The notes under the pieces: generated by a model
Seen by the model: the letters and a program-made list of their open reading frames with translations, nothing else
What the model was told of the DNA's origin: nothing
Database searches by the model: none
Shown here: positions 13,337 to 27,425 of the stretch, in pieces
How positions within the stretch are numbered: the first letter of the stretch is position 1
How the letters are laid out: each line of letters opens with the position of its first letter
Source: Rhizophagus clarus
Taxonomy: Eukaryota > Glomeromycota > Glomeromycetes > Glomerales > Glomeraceae
Direction: 5' to 3'
Length of the DNA stretch: 64,000 bases
Assembly: GCA_015698045.1 (NCBI GenBank)
Contig: BLAL01000262.1
Location: 64,501 to 128,500 of the forward strand
Translations under genes and position numbers: made by a program

Positions 13337-15082
13337 ATGATAACATATATATTATTGAAATTTTTTTGTATAATTAAATAACTTATTTCGATTACAACGC
13401 TTATATGATATAATTATTTTCTTATGGTTTATATGTATATTCTTCAGATAGCAAGTTATAAATAAATTTACACATGAGCTGTAGGAATTATCTTTTACCT
13501 TAAAAGAGCAAACGATTTATGATGTGACAACTGACAAATGTGACATGTATCTGTCACGCCCTGTCACACCGCAAAAATATCACGTTATGGTATGATGTGT
13601 CAACTCAAAAAAACCCAAGTTCCTAGTCATCCTACTTTTTAGGATATATTGCTACAGTAGGTAAGATAGGTATTGTAAATCATTTTGTCAAATGTAAATA
13701 AAGAATAAATATTAGTGTCAAAAAACAAGAATGATTTTCAAATACCGGTTATATGGTTACATTTGTAGTTTCAAATATTTTGTCATGCGGCTTTACAATA
13801 TGTATGCAAATTATTCCGTTTGGGACAACAAAAACAAAATTTTGATTAGTTAATCACGCGACCTTAATAAGAATATAGATGACTCCTTTGTAAACCAAAT
13901 TTTTTTTTAAAAAGGATTCATTAACCCATCTTAAAAAATGATTTTATTTTGATATTCCCAGAATTTTATTTTTAATATAAACGAAACAGGAAAGCGTTAA
14001 TTTTATATCAAATGGCTTTTTTGCTAAAGAGATTTTGATTTTTCACCTGAAATTAATTATCAAGTAATAAACAAAAAGGACATATGATCGCTTGTTATCT
14101 ATAGAACAGTAAATATTTGTAAAACTAGTAATATTAAATTTTTATTTATTTCGTTTTTTATATGGTACCTTATCCGTTATCTCAACTTTAATCCTGATCG
14201 TTACAAATTAAGATATGTTCGGATCTTGTAACTACCCGAAATCCGTAAAAGAAAAAAGAAAATGAATTTTAAGATAATGAGAATTTTCTAAGGAGTGAGA
14301 AAAAAATTTTGTTTATGTGAATGTATGATCCAAGACGAATACACTAAACATACAATATATAAAAATGCATAAAATCTTTATTTGTTTTATTTGTAAATAA
14401 TCTCTAAACTGAATTATGAGAACAAACATGTTGTACAAAATTGTTATACGAACTTTGTATCATATAATAAATAATGTTCGCCCCATTTTTTGCTTATCAT
14501 AAAACTATACTCGGAATTTTTCAAATGTTCAGATATCAAATATCTGAGCGCGATTTCTCAACGTACAATGGTGAAGCCTTTTTGTCATTTAAACAAAATT
14601 TCTATGTGCATTCTAAAAATTTAATAGTATATATAAAATTATGTACGGTAATTTGTATATATAATTAACCGATTATAACCGATTAGATAATTTGATTAAA
14701 ACATTTACTCACAGTTTTTATATATGTCAATATGCCGCTTGAAAGCGAATCTTCTGGAATGTAATACAAATATGTTTATTAATTTATCAATGGTCGGTAG
14801 TGGGTATCTTAATATCCGATCCTCTATATTAAATATAATTTTTATAATTTATCAATTATAAAGACCATCATATTGTAAATTTATTACTTGTTAGTCGTTG
14901 CTTATTATTACTGTTATTGTGCTGATATTAATTTTTATATTCCAGAAGTGTATAAATATAAATACATGTGTTAAAAAACTTTCTTTGTTACTTTTTTTCA
15001 TTTTTCTAAAAATACAAAAAAAAAAAAAAATTCATCATTAAATTTTTCTTTTTCTTCTAAGCCAAACTAAAAATACATAAAA
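13337..15082. other. intergenic, no supported gene
   Basis: AT-rich spacer with TGTCAC-rich sequence at about 13505-13600 and long A/T runs just before the next gene. The open frame at 14474-14668 has no recognisable feature and is not called. Confidence 0.5.
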
Positions 15083-15334
15083 ATGTCTTCCCACCAAAAT
15101 AATCCTTTAAACACTCCTACTAACAATGGTGTTGGAAGAAATTTCAATAACAGACAACAAATTAATATGAGAAGACGATTTATTAGTAGATTGCACCACC
15201 AAAGGTGTTCTTGTTCTCAACTTAATAACTCTACCAATAATCAAGATATGTTGAACCGTATCGTAAATATGCCTCCTCAATTTATTAATAATAATGATAT
15301 GATAAGTCAGTTCTTTAACGGTTTTAGATTTTAA
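15083..15334 (+). CDS. small basic protein with C-terminal LPxQ/FFxG module
   Basis: Single-exon 83-residue protein, function unknown. The N-terminal third is Asn/Gln-rich. A basic patch follows (NMRRRFISRLHHQR) with two nearby Cys (CSCS). The C-terminus is MPPQFINNNDMISQFFNG plus a short aromatic end, matching the module in the 893-1153, 7349-7879 and 55.4 kb proteins. No signal peptide or membrane segment. The Met at 15083 is preceded by A-rich leader sequence. The gene stands alone, with an A/T dyad about 35-50 bases past the stop. Confidence 0.65.
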   Translation: MSSHQNNPLNTPTNNGVGRNFNNRQQINMRRRFISRLHHQRCSCSQLNNSTNNQDMLNRIVNMPPQFINNNDMISQFFNGFRF

Positions 15335-16984
15335 AAAACGACAGGTAAACCGCTTGTTATGCAAAAAATATTTTTTTTTTTAAAAAAAATTAATTGCATG
15401 CGGTAATCATTATTATAATATTTAGTGATGGAATTTTCTTTTTTGATTATCGGTCAGTTGGATTTGTGGCAATCTTTTTTTTTTTATGTAAAATATGTAA
15501 ATTATGTAAAATATTAAGTGATTAAGGTTAAAATGATTATGATTTTATGTCACTATTAGGTTTATATAGTATGAAATGTATGTTATATAACCAAAAAAAC
15601 GTCATTATAAGATTGTCGAATAAAAAAATGTCTTGTCTTGTTCAGTGCTAATTGGAACGCGTTAATTTTATGTTAAAATAATTCCTATAAGTACGGAAAT
15701 AACCAATTTTAAAATTATTATCCAAAGATAAAATAAACATCACTAAAATTGCCAAATACCCGGTTTTTGACGAATATTTGGATAAAAGGCTATCTTGATC
15801 GGATCATATCGGACCACAAATCGGGAATTTAATTGATGATCAAATTGTATATTTTTTGTAACAAAAACAAAAAAGCCCACATTATTAGGCTGAGTCAAAA
15901 TTTTATATTTAAAGACAGATTCACTTGATTGATGATTGTGTATGATTGTGTGTGCTAGAATAATAATCTTCAAGTAGTGCAAAAAATAAATTAGGTTATT
16001 AATTGTATTAAGTTATTAAACTAAATCGGGTAATTCATTTACCCCTAATTCTCTGCCATATTAGGAAGGTATATATCAATTCATAATTTAAGGTTCTTTA
16101 TCCCTTGTATTTCATTATAAATGAAATTTAATGTGGCACGTTGATTATTTGAGCTTGACTTACGCGTTTAATCTCAAATCTTGGAATTCATATTTTTAAA
16201 AAATTGAAATTTTAGATTTTTAGAAAATACAGATAAAATTGTTACAAGGGTATATAAAATAAAGAAAATAAAGGAAGTTATATTTATTTGGATTCTAATA
16301 TTATTGGCCGAATTAACTCTGTAATTGAAAAAAATTTTCTTTAGACATTGCATATCGAGCGATTAATTATAAAATTACGTAGTATCGCAATATTGGTATT
16401 ATTTAATATACAGCAGATTAAGAATCTTTTATAGATTAATTAAATTATTCTCAAGGCTTTATATATGACATTACATACTAAAAAATAATTCAAACAACAT
16501 TTTAATCATTTTAAGTAAAAGAGAGTATAATAACTTCGGCCGGAATTAAAATTGCTATAATTCTGGCCAAAATTAACATCACGTTACTTCAATTTTATTG
16601 GTTTCTGATACGTCCGATATAAGATTTTACTTATATCGAAGTCAGTGATATGCTTGGAAGGCTTCCAATGACTTTTTATTGAAATTGGAAAGCTTGGAAT
16701 TGGCAGAATTGGAAGAATTGGAAGATTCCAATAGCTTCCAATCTTCACTGCTCGAGGGGGTATGACATTGGCATGACTTCTGACATGTGATCAGTTGATA
16801 TATATTTTTTATCTTGTACGATTGATTTTATTCCTTTTGATATGTCCAGTTGACCACTCTTTTTATTAATTATTTTTTTTCACGTACTCTATAAATTTCA
16901 TCATTTTTTTTGTTTAGAGGGTAGTGAAAGCATATTATATACTGGAGCTAGATGATATAATGATTTTATACAATTCAATAATTA
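15335..16984. other. intergenic with TTGGAA-rich repeat and GGCC-TAATT scraps
   Basis: No gene. At about 16655-16735 short imperfect TTGGAA/TTCCAA units recur in both orientations and could form small hairpins. At 16535-16580 an inverted pair GGCCGGAATTA / TAATTCTGGCC belongs to a motif scattered through the window. Confidence 0.55.
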
Positions 16985-19690
16985 TTATAGAAGGGTATAG
17001 ATGAATATCAAAAGGTGATGATAGGGCACGGGAGCACTCTTATGTATGGGGGACCGGTTCAGAGTTTTTATACTTAACAAATATTTTTTGTAACTAATAA
17101 ACTCACGAATTGCACTACCTTGCAAAAAAAAAAAAAAAAAAAAAAATAAGATCATAATGACACCGATATGTCGGTAATAATTGTTCTTAGTTGTTAGCTC
17201 AAATGGACGAGATTGCATTTCATAAGATCCAAGAGCTTCAACATTATTGTATTCAAAGTATTCATACTTCCAGCATTCATTTTGAATTGGGATATTTATT
17301 ATATCCTTTATAGAAATCCTATCTGTGATCTTCAGGCTTCTGGATATTATAAGTGATAATGAATTTGCTGCCTGAGATCAATTAAATAAAAAAAAGATAC
17401 GTAATATTGACCATTTTTTGCTTTGCGTTAATTCAATTTTTAACGTATGCGACACCTTCGAATTCTTCGTTTGATATTACAATATTATCAACGTGAACAT
17501 TTAAATTATATAAATTCATGATTATTTTAAAGGTCCATATATACAGTACAACTGAAATATGAAATTCTAAATTTTTATTAAATATTGTTGCACTTGAATT
17601 TAAATAATAAGCATATTCTAGAAATCTGACTTTTTCGATAAATCTTTACACAATTTTTTTGTATTCCATGGTCTTCAAGTGAAATATCAATAAATTTGCA
17701 ACGTGATTTATTATGAAAACAATATCTATAGTAAAAAATAATTATGGATCAGTGAATAAAATGACTATCACCAAAAAAATAAATGAACATTCACCATCAC
17801 TTTCATCATAATTATCCTGAATATTTGCACTTTTTGTAGCATACCAGCCTGATAGTATTATGTAAATAAAACTTTGGAGTTGCAGTTGTTTTCTATGTTA
17901 AAGCGAGAGTCAGTTCAACCATTAATGAGATCTCACGGTGCTTACACTGCCATGTGAGATCAAGCTCAACTACTTTCCGGTTCATGTTATGTGATAGACC
18001 ATTTATTTAATATCAACTGCAGTATTTACAAATATGTCGTAAAAGATCATTTACACAAAAGTTAGGCATCATGAAATTTATGAAGATTATTAGTTTATCG
18101 TTATCAATATAAAATATTAATAAAAAATAAATGTATGGCATCTTGGGTGATATTCCAGGTTATAACAGCAATAAATTTTTGCTATCTTACTCGAATGAGT
18201 TCTCATGATCTTTTTTGAGTGATCTTTGCAATTGATGTATATTATTTGTTATAATGATCTAAAATGTAAGACTTCAATATCCCAACAAATACATAATTTC
18301 AGTATAGCTGATCTCCGATGAGATTTTAAAAAGCATTGGAGTATAAATGACATTAGCATTGCAAATCCCAGCATAACATAAAACATGAAACTTCGATGAT
18401 GTTGCAATGGATTCTCCAGTGAGCAGGATTTTCAATACTTCCCAATTATCAACTTTCCGAGTTCTCTATCTGTCAACAGTAACTTCAATAGGGAGAGCTT
18501 TTCTGTGCCAAAAAAACGTTAAATGTCACGTACATTTTTTTCCAGACACAGAATGATATACAGTATATGCGTCTTGTGATGTTGATTCCACTTGAGCTTG
18601 CCGAAAACTCCTTTGATATACTATATTTGGATGGATTCATCGCTGATTTTATTTGCTTAAAGAAGTTGTCTTTTTTCGCTTTTGGAATGCTGGTTTTCAA
18701 TCTCTATAAGATATACTTTTGCCTGTTGGTTGAGGCGTGTATTCTTTACATAATCACAATCTAAACTAGTAAGCTGATCAATCAAAATGTTGCATGTACA
18801 GTTTGCGCCATGCCGTTTTATACCTTCCTTGAAGGAGGTCAAAAATAATAAATCCAAATCCATCGAAGAGGTACATTCTGAATGTTTTATATTTTCTTTA
18901 TATACTAGTTAATAAAACTTGATTGTTAAATTTCTTTTTTTTTACATCATAAACTTCATAAACTGCAAATTTATTACCAACCTTAATCACTATTTCTTAT
19001 TTCATGTTCACAAATCATTTATGAATCCTGACAAAATTCCCGTCTTTCATTTGCTTCAGGTCCAAAACACATACTTGATGAGTGTCGGATTGTAAAATGC
19101 GTTCTAGATGCATTAAAGGAGAAAAGATGAGTAGGTTCATATGTAGGTGGTATTTGTTGCAAAGAGGCAGTGTACTTTAGCTAAAGATGGCCGTCTCTAT
19201 TTACGAATTTAGCGTATACTTATGATAACATCGTCTTTCAATATCAGGATGCATAAGAATCTTGGGAGATTGCTATGACAGATTTATCTATTTTTCTACG
19301 AATAGTTGGAAGATCGATTAGTAATTCTACTCGCACGGCCTTCATTCAAAATAGTTGTTAGTAATGATACTACTCACAAATAATATATTTGTAAAGCATT
19401 GTCGACATAAAATCCACAAAGTATATATCATATTCACCATCAAACCTTAAAGTCAGAAAATTCTTCTTCAAATACATCATCATTTAACAAACTTCATCAA
19501 GTAAGTGATGGATCTGAAATTTCTGCAGTGTCAAGTAAAGACCATCTCCTATCATTTCTCCATCCCTAGTTGGTTCACAATCATTCAAAACTCCATCGCC
19601 ATCGTTATCACCATCATCTGAAACTTCGTTATCATCATTTACCGGAAGATCTTTCACATTATCATCATCATCAAGTGATTGCATTTGATG
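16985..19690 (-). pseudogene. decayed minus-strand coding region, unrecognised
   Basis: This stretch is less AT-extreme than its flanks and, on the minus strand, gives successive protein-like blocks broken by stops and frame changes. From 5' to 3' they are an Asp-rich block (about 19690-19490), AVRVELLIDLPTIRRKI (about 19300), KAKKDNFFKQIKSAMNPSK (about 18650), DNWEVLKILLTGESIATSSK (about 18440), and RISIKDIINIPIQNECWKYE through FELTTKNNYYRHIGV (about 17330-17160). No single frame is intact. By eye some blocks faintly recall Crinkler/RHS-type proteins, but this is weak. It could be one dead gene, or several, or a transposon-derived gene. Confidence 0.4.
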
Positions 19691-21238
19691 TTCGGCTCCT
19701 TGAAATGACTTTACAATTTACAATTGTAAAATGTATATTAAATACTTCAATATTATTTCATAAACGAATTGACATCTTCCATTCTGTTATGTGCATAAAC
19801 ATTCATTGGATGAAGACATCCATATACATCATGTTGTAATTTGTATATACGTGAGTAATTATTTCGAGCGATTCATTATTTATTTTTTTTAAAAAAAATC
19901 ATATTTAATTATTTTAAATCGTTATATTTATTTATTTATTTATTTATTTTTTTTGTAAAAAAATTGGGAACGAACTATTTTTAAAAGTACTATTGCTAAT
20001 ATTTCCTGATTTAGGAATCAATATTATTTTACGCCATTAATAATACGATTTCGGTTCTAAATTAACGCTATCCTTTAATATATTAAAGCCTTTTAAATTC
20101 CGTTTAGAACTTTTGATCAACTCCTGATTTTAATATCATGCAATCATAGAGATATATATAGTAAAGAATTAAAAAGCGACCCCTGATTATCATGCGATTT
20201 AACAGATCAACTCCGATGAGATCAACTTATTATTCATTATATTAATGTATAATTGAGCTATCGAATGTAAGATACTCTCCGCTCCATTATTTTCGCTGTA
20301 TTGTATTTATAGAATTTTTTTTCGGGATAACTTATCATTTGCTACTTTTTTTTTTTACGAGATGTCAACCAGCTATGAAATGTTTCCTGATTTTAACCCG
20401 CTCGCGCAAACGCAGCTCTACGCGATGTTCTAAGTGCGAGAGATCTATTGTAGCGTAGTTCATGTTCATATTAAATGAATCGGGCAATGAAATATTGCAT
20501 CATGATCTACTTCAAACGCAGAAATATTCACGTGATGTCCCGACAAAAGATATCAAGTACCGCATCACCATCAGGTAGAAGCATTTCTCACAAGAGATCA
20601 TAGAAAATTATAACCAGTTCAATTAATAATCGTTGGATTATATTTAACAATGAATATTATGTAAAGCGTGAATAATTCCCTGGAATAATCTAATTATTCA
20701 ATAATAATGGATAATGATGATGATAAAAGATTCCTAGCTTTGTTCATCATATTTCGGGAAAATTGATTAAAGAATAAATGTTTGATGTGTAATCTAACAT
20801 GTGAAGTTAATTCAACTTACTTTTTTTACGGAAGTTAAAGGAGAGAGAAAAGGAAGAGTAGCGAAAACGATTTTTAGGTCAGAGAGAAGAGAACGTTCTC
20901 TTTCTTTTCTGATCTTACCGTAATACGGTATTAGCTGATCATGATATAGACGATGTAGCTATAATCTTTCGTTACCCCTGTTACTCTGCGTTATATAAAA
21001 CAATTTATCACTGAAAATTGTGGAAATTTTTACGCTATTCCTTTTTATTATTACACCCAACATAATTACAAATTAAATGAAAATGATACATTAAAAAGTA
21101 AAAAAAAATGTACAAAAATATTTCAATTATTCGAATTTGATTTTATAAAATACTCAGAGAACTATTTAAATTGGTTAAAATATTATTATTAATAAATTGA
21201 AATTAAAATATATAACATTAATATTTTTTTTTTAGTAT
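19691..21238. other. intergenic, no supported gene
   Basis: AT-rich with an (ATTT)n run near 19930 and a purine-rich patch with a GAGAACGTTCTC palindrome near 20885-20905. No coding signal. Confidence 0.5.
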
Positions 21239-22148
21239 TTACGAATCAATAAACTCATCATTATCAGTTTCTGGATTTTCTTTCTTTTTTCTTTTATGCG
21301 CGTATGCAGAAATTATAATAGAAAAATATACCTATAATATTTAATATGAAAAAGGCGTCAATCTTATTTTTCTTTGATTAAAAAATAAAATAAAATAAAA
21401 TAAAATTAAATTTAATACATACTGATAAAGGAATTGAAACAACAGCAACAGCAATGGAAAGTGTTAATGCAGAAGTATACGTTTGATTACACGCATCAGA
21501 ATCAATATCATTAGGGCCTACACATTTATCCAAAATCGATGATTTATACATTACAATAACGACAATTGTTACAATATGACTTATAATATCAAACCCTACA
21601 ATCCCTCGTGCTATTTTAGAATATATTGACATCATTTTATATGTATTCTAAATAATTATAAAAATTAATAAAGTTAATTTAAAGGAATGAAATAACATCA
21701 ACTAAGATATTTTTTCGTTACGTACCGAGAAAGCTACAACGAACAATCCAAATAATGCACCGATTGTTATAAATCCATAAAAAATGATCGTTGAAAAAGT
21801 ACACACACTGATATATCTATACACTAAAATATATTTTAAATAAAGTAAATTAAAAATATTGTATATATCGAATATAAAGAAATAAAATCAATAAAGTCAC
21901 TTACAATTTGTTCCTTCGTTTGGTGAAATGAGATATAAAATATTGCTTACAGTTTGAAAAATTCCATAAATCTTGAGGAAAAATTGAAATATTATGTTAA
22001 AAAGACTTTCAAAATAAATTATTATTATTATTATTTTTTCTTTTTTCAAAAAAAGAATTTCTTAGCTTACAAGCCATAACGATGAAGCAATTACAACACC
22101 AGCCTTTAACGGTATACAGGAACAACATTTAGTCAATTGTTCGTCCAT
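21239..22148 (-). CDS. four-helix (tetraspan-like) membrane protein, gene B
   Basis: Five exons on the minus strand: 22071-22148, 21905-21971, 21726-21823, 21423-21647 and 21239-21331. They join with intron phases 0,1,0,0 to 186 residues; function unknown. The start DEQLTKCCSCIPLKAGV keeps the family Cys cluster and IPLKAG motif. Helix 2 ends GALFGLF, and exon 4 opens with the family block MMSIYSKIARGIVGF. The helix 3-4 loop has the paired Cys (DKC...DAC) and an NQT sequon, which fits a lumenal or extracellular loop. Exon 5 reads VYFSIIISAYAHKRKKK and then an acidic tail. It is the only member on the minus strand, divergent from gene C across a 1.7 kb spacer. Confidence 0.82.
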
Positions 22149-23876
22149 TAATTTGTTGATAGAAAATAATTAGACCACATAAAAATTTCCTGAAGAAATA
22201 AGGTCATAAACCATTGAGCCATGGCAGATTGTAGAAGAATTGGTTGATCGACAACTTGTACTGTGCTATTGTTTTTTAAGTTAACCCCTTTATAGATTTA
22301 TAGTATCACGAGGTCACACATCGGAGAATTCGGAGAGCACTGAATTAATCTAAACATTTTTGGTTAAATAATGCTAATTTTATCAGCCCAATGAATTTAT
22401 CTGCATTAACGCATGAATATTTCGTATCGTTGCTGCGTCGCTAGACTTAAATTACAAATTACAATCATCACTATAACCTGAGGTCAAGATATTCCTGAAA
22501 ATCATGAAAATGATTTACAACTTAATTTTTTTGATGCTTCACCGCTTCTATATTAGCTTTGTTACATTTTTTGTTGGCATAGAAGTTTAGCGTTTTTCGA
22601 AAAAGTTCTAAAAAATCTGCAATAACCAACCAGTAATGAAGCAATACAGATACTCTTTCAAGACAAATTAGAGCCAAAACACTAATAAGCCAGTACAGAC
22701 GGACGGAAACTTTATATAAGTATGCAAAAAAACCTAGTTACGTACTTGTATATGATGCGAATATAAAATCTACATAGATCTTAACATAGAATGTAATGAA
22801 TAATGAATTACTTGAAATGTAAAAAATTTTATGTTTAGAAATTTTAAATAAATGATCTACCGCAGCGCCACAGGTGACACATGATTCCATAAAAGATTGC
22901 TGTGTTCACCCCGCTTTTATTTTTACCCGGCCAATCAATGAAATTTCACCATTACACAAATCCACCCCCCTTTTTTCTTTGAAAGACGCATTTCTATTAA
23001 TTTTTTCTAAAATCCATGACACATTCTAGAAAAGTTTTAACAATAAAATTTAGTATGTTTTGTTATTTATGCATAAAATGGAACATTTTTTTCATTCAAC
23101 AAACCTATATCATTCTTTTTTCTAAAAAAAGGCAAAATTTTGCGAAGCGCTAAACATAATTAATGTTTCTTTGTTTTATTTCAAAAATATAAATATATAT
23201 ATATATCTTTTACGTGAAATATGAGAAAATATGAATTAATAATTTCGGTTTTTTATTTCCGAATTTACGCCATATTATATCAATTGTCAAGCACTGAGAT
23301 TAATAAGCACTAGCGCATATCTGTTAAAAGCATCAGAATTAATATTTCAATTAATCGAACATTTCTCGAAGGATCATATGAATCTTATTTAGGAAATAAG
23401 TTTCTATTACAGAGTATCGTGCGCAGCTTTGCATTATTGCCAAGTATTTTGGCTATGTTTGATTTACCATAAATGGGTATGCCGCATTTAATTTCGTAAA
23501 TAAATAAGCATGGAAAAGTGACACGAATGTATTATTTTCTTCGATAATTTATTTTTAAAATCTTTGAAAAAAAAAATTTTTTCTATGTAGACAGAGTAAG
23601 ATAGGAATGCATGTTTACATTGTTTCATAATCTTAAATGGTAAATGCTTTGTGCACATGTTCAAAAACATTCTTTATACTTCAGGAAGAGAATTCAATTA
23701 CCAATGTTGATCAATCAACTTCTATAAATATGAGAAGAATTCTTTTCCTGAATAAAAAATATTTCTAATCTTTATTCATAGAATCCCTATAATACAATAT
23801 ATTGTTATCATTGGGCTTCAACTGCTACATAAGTCAAAAAATTCGGTTGAATCTTCTTAGACAGAAGTTATTACAG
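22149..23876. other. divergent spacer between genes B and C
   Basis: The two family genes are transcribed away from each other here, so promoter elements for both must lie inside, but I cannot pinpoint them. There is no open frame with coding character; the frame at 23488-23670 is low complexity. Confidence 0.5.
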
Positions 23877-24735
23877 ATGGAATTAAAAGCAAATAATTTA
23901 TTTTTAATTATCCCACCATATGCTGGTGCTGTAATTATACCGTTATTATGGCTTGTAAGTTTATTTAATAGTTTAAGCATTATTGTATACTGTACATACA
24001 TATAAAATATTTTAATGTTAATAAAAATCTATATAATGGAAGATCGCTGGAATTATAGTAATTGTAAAATTTGCTCTAGATATTCGCTCGTCGGATAAGG
24101 AGATAAATAGTAGGTCTTCATTATATATATAAATATATTATAAATATATATATGTCAAGACATATTTTTCTTTACAAACATGTTTTTTATAAATTATTTA
24201 TTAAAAAAACGCTTTAGTGTTTATATATAGCGAAATATATACTATCCTAGTAATGGTTATTAGCGGATTAACAGTGATCGGAGCGATCGCAGCGATTGCT
24301 TTATGCAGTATGGTATGTAATGTAAAAAGATTGTTACTTCAAAAAAATTCTTCAAAATTAACCATAATTATTATATTTCTATTTTAGAAAAAGATATTAG
24401 CGTATTTTATAATAACGTTGGTTATTGGAGTGATGGACATTATTGGTAATATAGCAGCACTTGCTGTTTATATAGTGCATGAACCAATGATTTTGAAGAG
24501 TTGTTATAATCACACTTCGGATAATTCATCATGTGATGATGAATATGACAAATACTTAGCAATAGCTATTATCTCTACTATTATTTCATTATTTTTATCT
24601 GTATGTGAAAAACTTTTCTTTTTCTTTTTTCTTTTTTTTCTTAAATTTGAAAAAAATAACAGATTCATAATTATTATATATTAGGTACATTTTATTATAG
24701 TGGTAAACAAATATAAACATGAAACTGGACCTTAA
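23877..24735 (+). CDS. four-helix (tetraspan-like) membrane protein, gene C (divergent)
   Basis: Five exons, 23877-23954, 24043-24109, 24218-24312, 24388-24600 and 24685-24735, with phases 0,1,0,0, give 167 residues; function unknown. The exon 3 acceptor must be the AG at 24216-24217, because the next AG downstream would introduce a stop. This is the most divergent member: the N-terminal Cys cluster is gone (NLFLIIPPYAGAVII replaces CCxCIPLKAGV) and the C-tail is short. It keeps the four hydrophobic segments, the paired loop Cys (KSC...SSC) with two N-glycosylation sequons (NHT, NSS), and the exon layout. The first Met in frame is used; upstream in-frame codons lack Met. Confidence 0.75.
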
Positions 24736-25559
24736 TGAACATATGTCTTACAAACGGTAAGTCGTACTCATTTTTAAGATTATTAGGACCGTAATTAGCA
24801 TTACTATTATTTTGAAGTATTGCGTGAGCGGGTTTAATTAATTTGACATGTGATCACGAAAAATTATAATGATTGCCAGGCTCTATTGTGTAAATCGTCG
24901 TGTGTAATATAAGTTTGCTTGATTGTTGAAATTTATAATCATAATTATGTACAAAAGTATTACCAATTAAAGGAATATATATATTTCATATATGTATATT
25001 ATTTTTTTTATTATCTTCACGTTCTAATATTTTACTGAGTGAGACACAATCAAACATTACTTTGATTCATGTATGTTTGTTATTATCAGTTATATTTTGA
25101 TACTTGTCATTATTAAAAGAAACGTTATCATCAGTCATTTTATTAAAAAAAGTAAAGGACAATAAAGTGTTTAAGCGAAATTTAAAGTGATATATTATAA
25201 CACAGCCATGAAATGTAACACTCGAAACAATAAAAATATAACAATCATGTGGTTTCAGAACAAAATATTAACATTATTTTCGTAATAATAAAGCATATAT
25301 ATACGTAATTATTGAACACCCGTTTAAAATATATACATGATTATAGAAATGGCGAGATGCTATGTAATAATTTTTTATTCAAACAAGTTTTCACCGTTTA
25401 TATTTTGAAAAGTGAATTCAAAATTAATACATTATTTATAATTTCGTTTATATCAAATTCTTTTTCACTTTTCTTACTATTGAATCTTCCGGTAAAATTT
25501 CCAAATTATCATCATTTGTTGAGTTAATATCTTTTTTTTTATAATTGATATATATACTT
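24736..25559. other. intergenic, no supported gene
   Basis: AT-rich; the frame at 25312-25527 is Phe/Leu/Lys low complexity and is not called. Confidence 0.5.
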
Positions 25560-26066
25560 CATGTTGTGGAATTTTGATTTCTCATCATCCATTTCTAAAT
25601 TATCATTTTCATCATCCGTTCTGATTCATCTTTATCAAATAAATTCTTTTAACATTTTATTCAACTCTTCCTTAATATAATTTTTTCATTATATTGTAAT
25701 TTATCATGTGTATGTGTAAAATAAAAATGCCGGATTTTAGTCAGTCTCAATGCTTAAAATTTTTCAACGATTTGCACAAAACCATTAATCCTAAAAAAAA
25801 TACGCTCACATGATACGTTATCATGTAGTATAATTACGAAGAAGGTATCTTTTAGGGTTGGGCGCGTATCATTATCAACAACTTGCTATCAAGTTCGCGC
25901 CGAATGGTATTCATCACAATATTCTAATTTATAAACTCCATCTTCTCATTAAAATTTACCATGTTAGCAATTAATTTTCTAGTGTCCTCTTTACAATTGT
26001 GTCCTAAATTGCCCAATAATTCTTCAGCATACTTTCGATAGACCGATATTTTGAAAATTATTTAAT
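25560..26066 (-). pseudogene. short decayed coding fragment, unrecognised
   Basis: Read on the minus strand, about 26060-25945 encodes an uninterrupted protein-like block containing YRKYAEELLGNLGHNCKEDT and then a stop. Further blocks down to about 25560 (RRELDSKLL, then acidic DESERMMK-like text) need frame changes. I do not recognise the source; a degraded transposon or gene family copy is likely. Confidence 0.3.
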
Positions 26067-26556
26067 GTATTAATTAAATTAATTTATACATCAAAAATAT
26101 TATTTTGAAAACCTGAATTTAACGAATAAGCTAGGATATTCTAGCATCGCTTATTTATTACTTTAATACAATAGTATTTAACCCATTTATTCTTTCTTTG
26201 TATAATATTTTATTAATTTAATCACTAGTCGAACAAAAATAATAAACTATCAGCAAAAGTCGTATCACTTCGTTCTAGAGATAATACTGTATTTCATAAC
26301 AGTTCCAAAATCGTTGCAATCATTCATGATGCCATAATTTTTACATTTTATTATCAAATAAAAAAAGTGTTAATGATGAATTAATTACATAATTGTCAAG
26401 GTAATTAATTAAATTATTAAATATATTATTACTTTTCTAAAGGAATTTGTAATCGTGCAGCGGTGCAATTGAACTAATAGTTTTTATAGCTTGAAATTCA
26501 TCAACAGGTTTTACTATTAGCGTCTTTTAAAGCATTATTTTGCGTGGGGAAAATAC

Positions 26557-26558
<2 letters not shown>

Positions 26559-26599
<41 letters not shown>
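26559..26599. repeat. 41-base A homopolymer
   Basis: Uninterrupted A run of about 41 bases. It may be the poly-A end of an old retrotransposed copy or plain slippage; no target duplication is visible. Confidence 0.85.
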
Positions 26600-26602
<3 letters not shown>

Positions 26603-27425
26603 TAGAACGAAAATATGAAATATATAATTGTTTACTGATTATGAATTTGCTATACATCTTCTATAAATCAAATTTTTTTATATAAAAATAAAATAATTTT
26701 TTTTTTATTTATTTTACGACGCTCATTTAATTTATATGATAATGTTAGGTTTTTTTTATAATTTTTATTTGACATTTGATATAAATAATAAACTTCATTT
26801 ATGAATTAAAAAAAAATAAATAACGACAAGAATAAGTAAAGTGCAGTGGTAAATGACAAAATGGGAAGAAATATGGATCCTGAGGGAGAAGTAGCGAGGA
26901 TAAGAATAACAAGAGCGACAAAGGAGTAGGTTTTTAGGTGCGTGATTCAATCATAAAATGTCAAATCATAATCATATTATGCGGGGTTAATGTAATGAGA
27001 CGGAAAAGTTTAACAGAAAGGTAATCTATCTATGGAATACAGTTATTATATCTATGATAGAATATCATTTACAAGTTGTGGTAGAAATTGGAGCAGAAAT
27101 TAAGAATATTAGTTAAAGGGAAGTTTAAGTTGCCAACGGCAACCCCAAATGCATTAATTCATGTTGTTAAAGATATTATTAATCATTTAATTGCAAGCTA
27201 CAGAGAAGAGTTCTTTGTAAATTGTTACCATACAGTCACCTCTGGATATGACGAACCTGGATGTACCGAACACTCGTTATACCGAACCAAAGTTTACAGA
27301 ATCGATTTTTTATAATTATTTACATTGGATATACAGTATATAATGAACTTTTATTAATAAAATCTTATATTTGATCCATTGTAATTCGTCATACCGAACG
27401 GTCATGTGATCATAAATTTAATTTG

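Noticed and set aside
19570..19839. 89-codon plus-strand His-rich frame
   Set aside because: Antisense of an Asp-rich block in the decayed minus-strand coding region.
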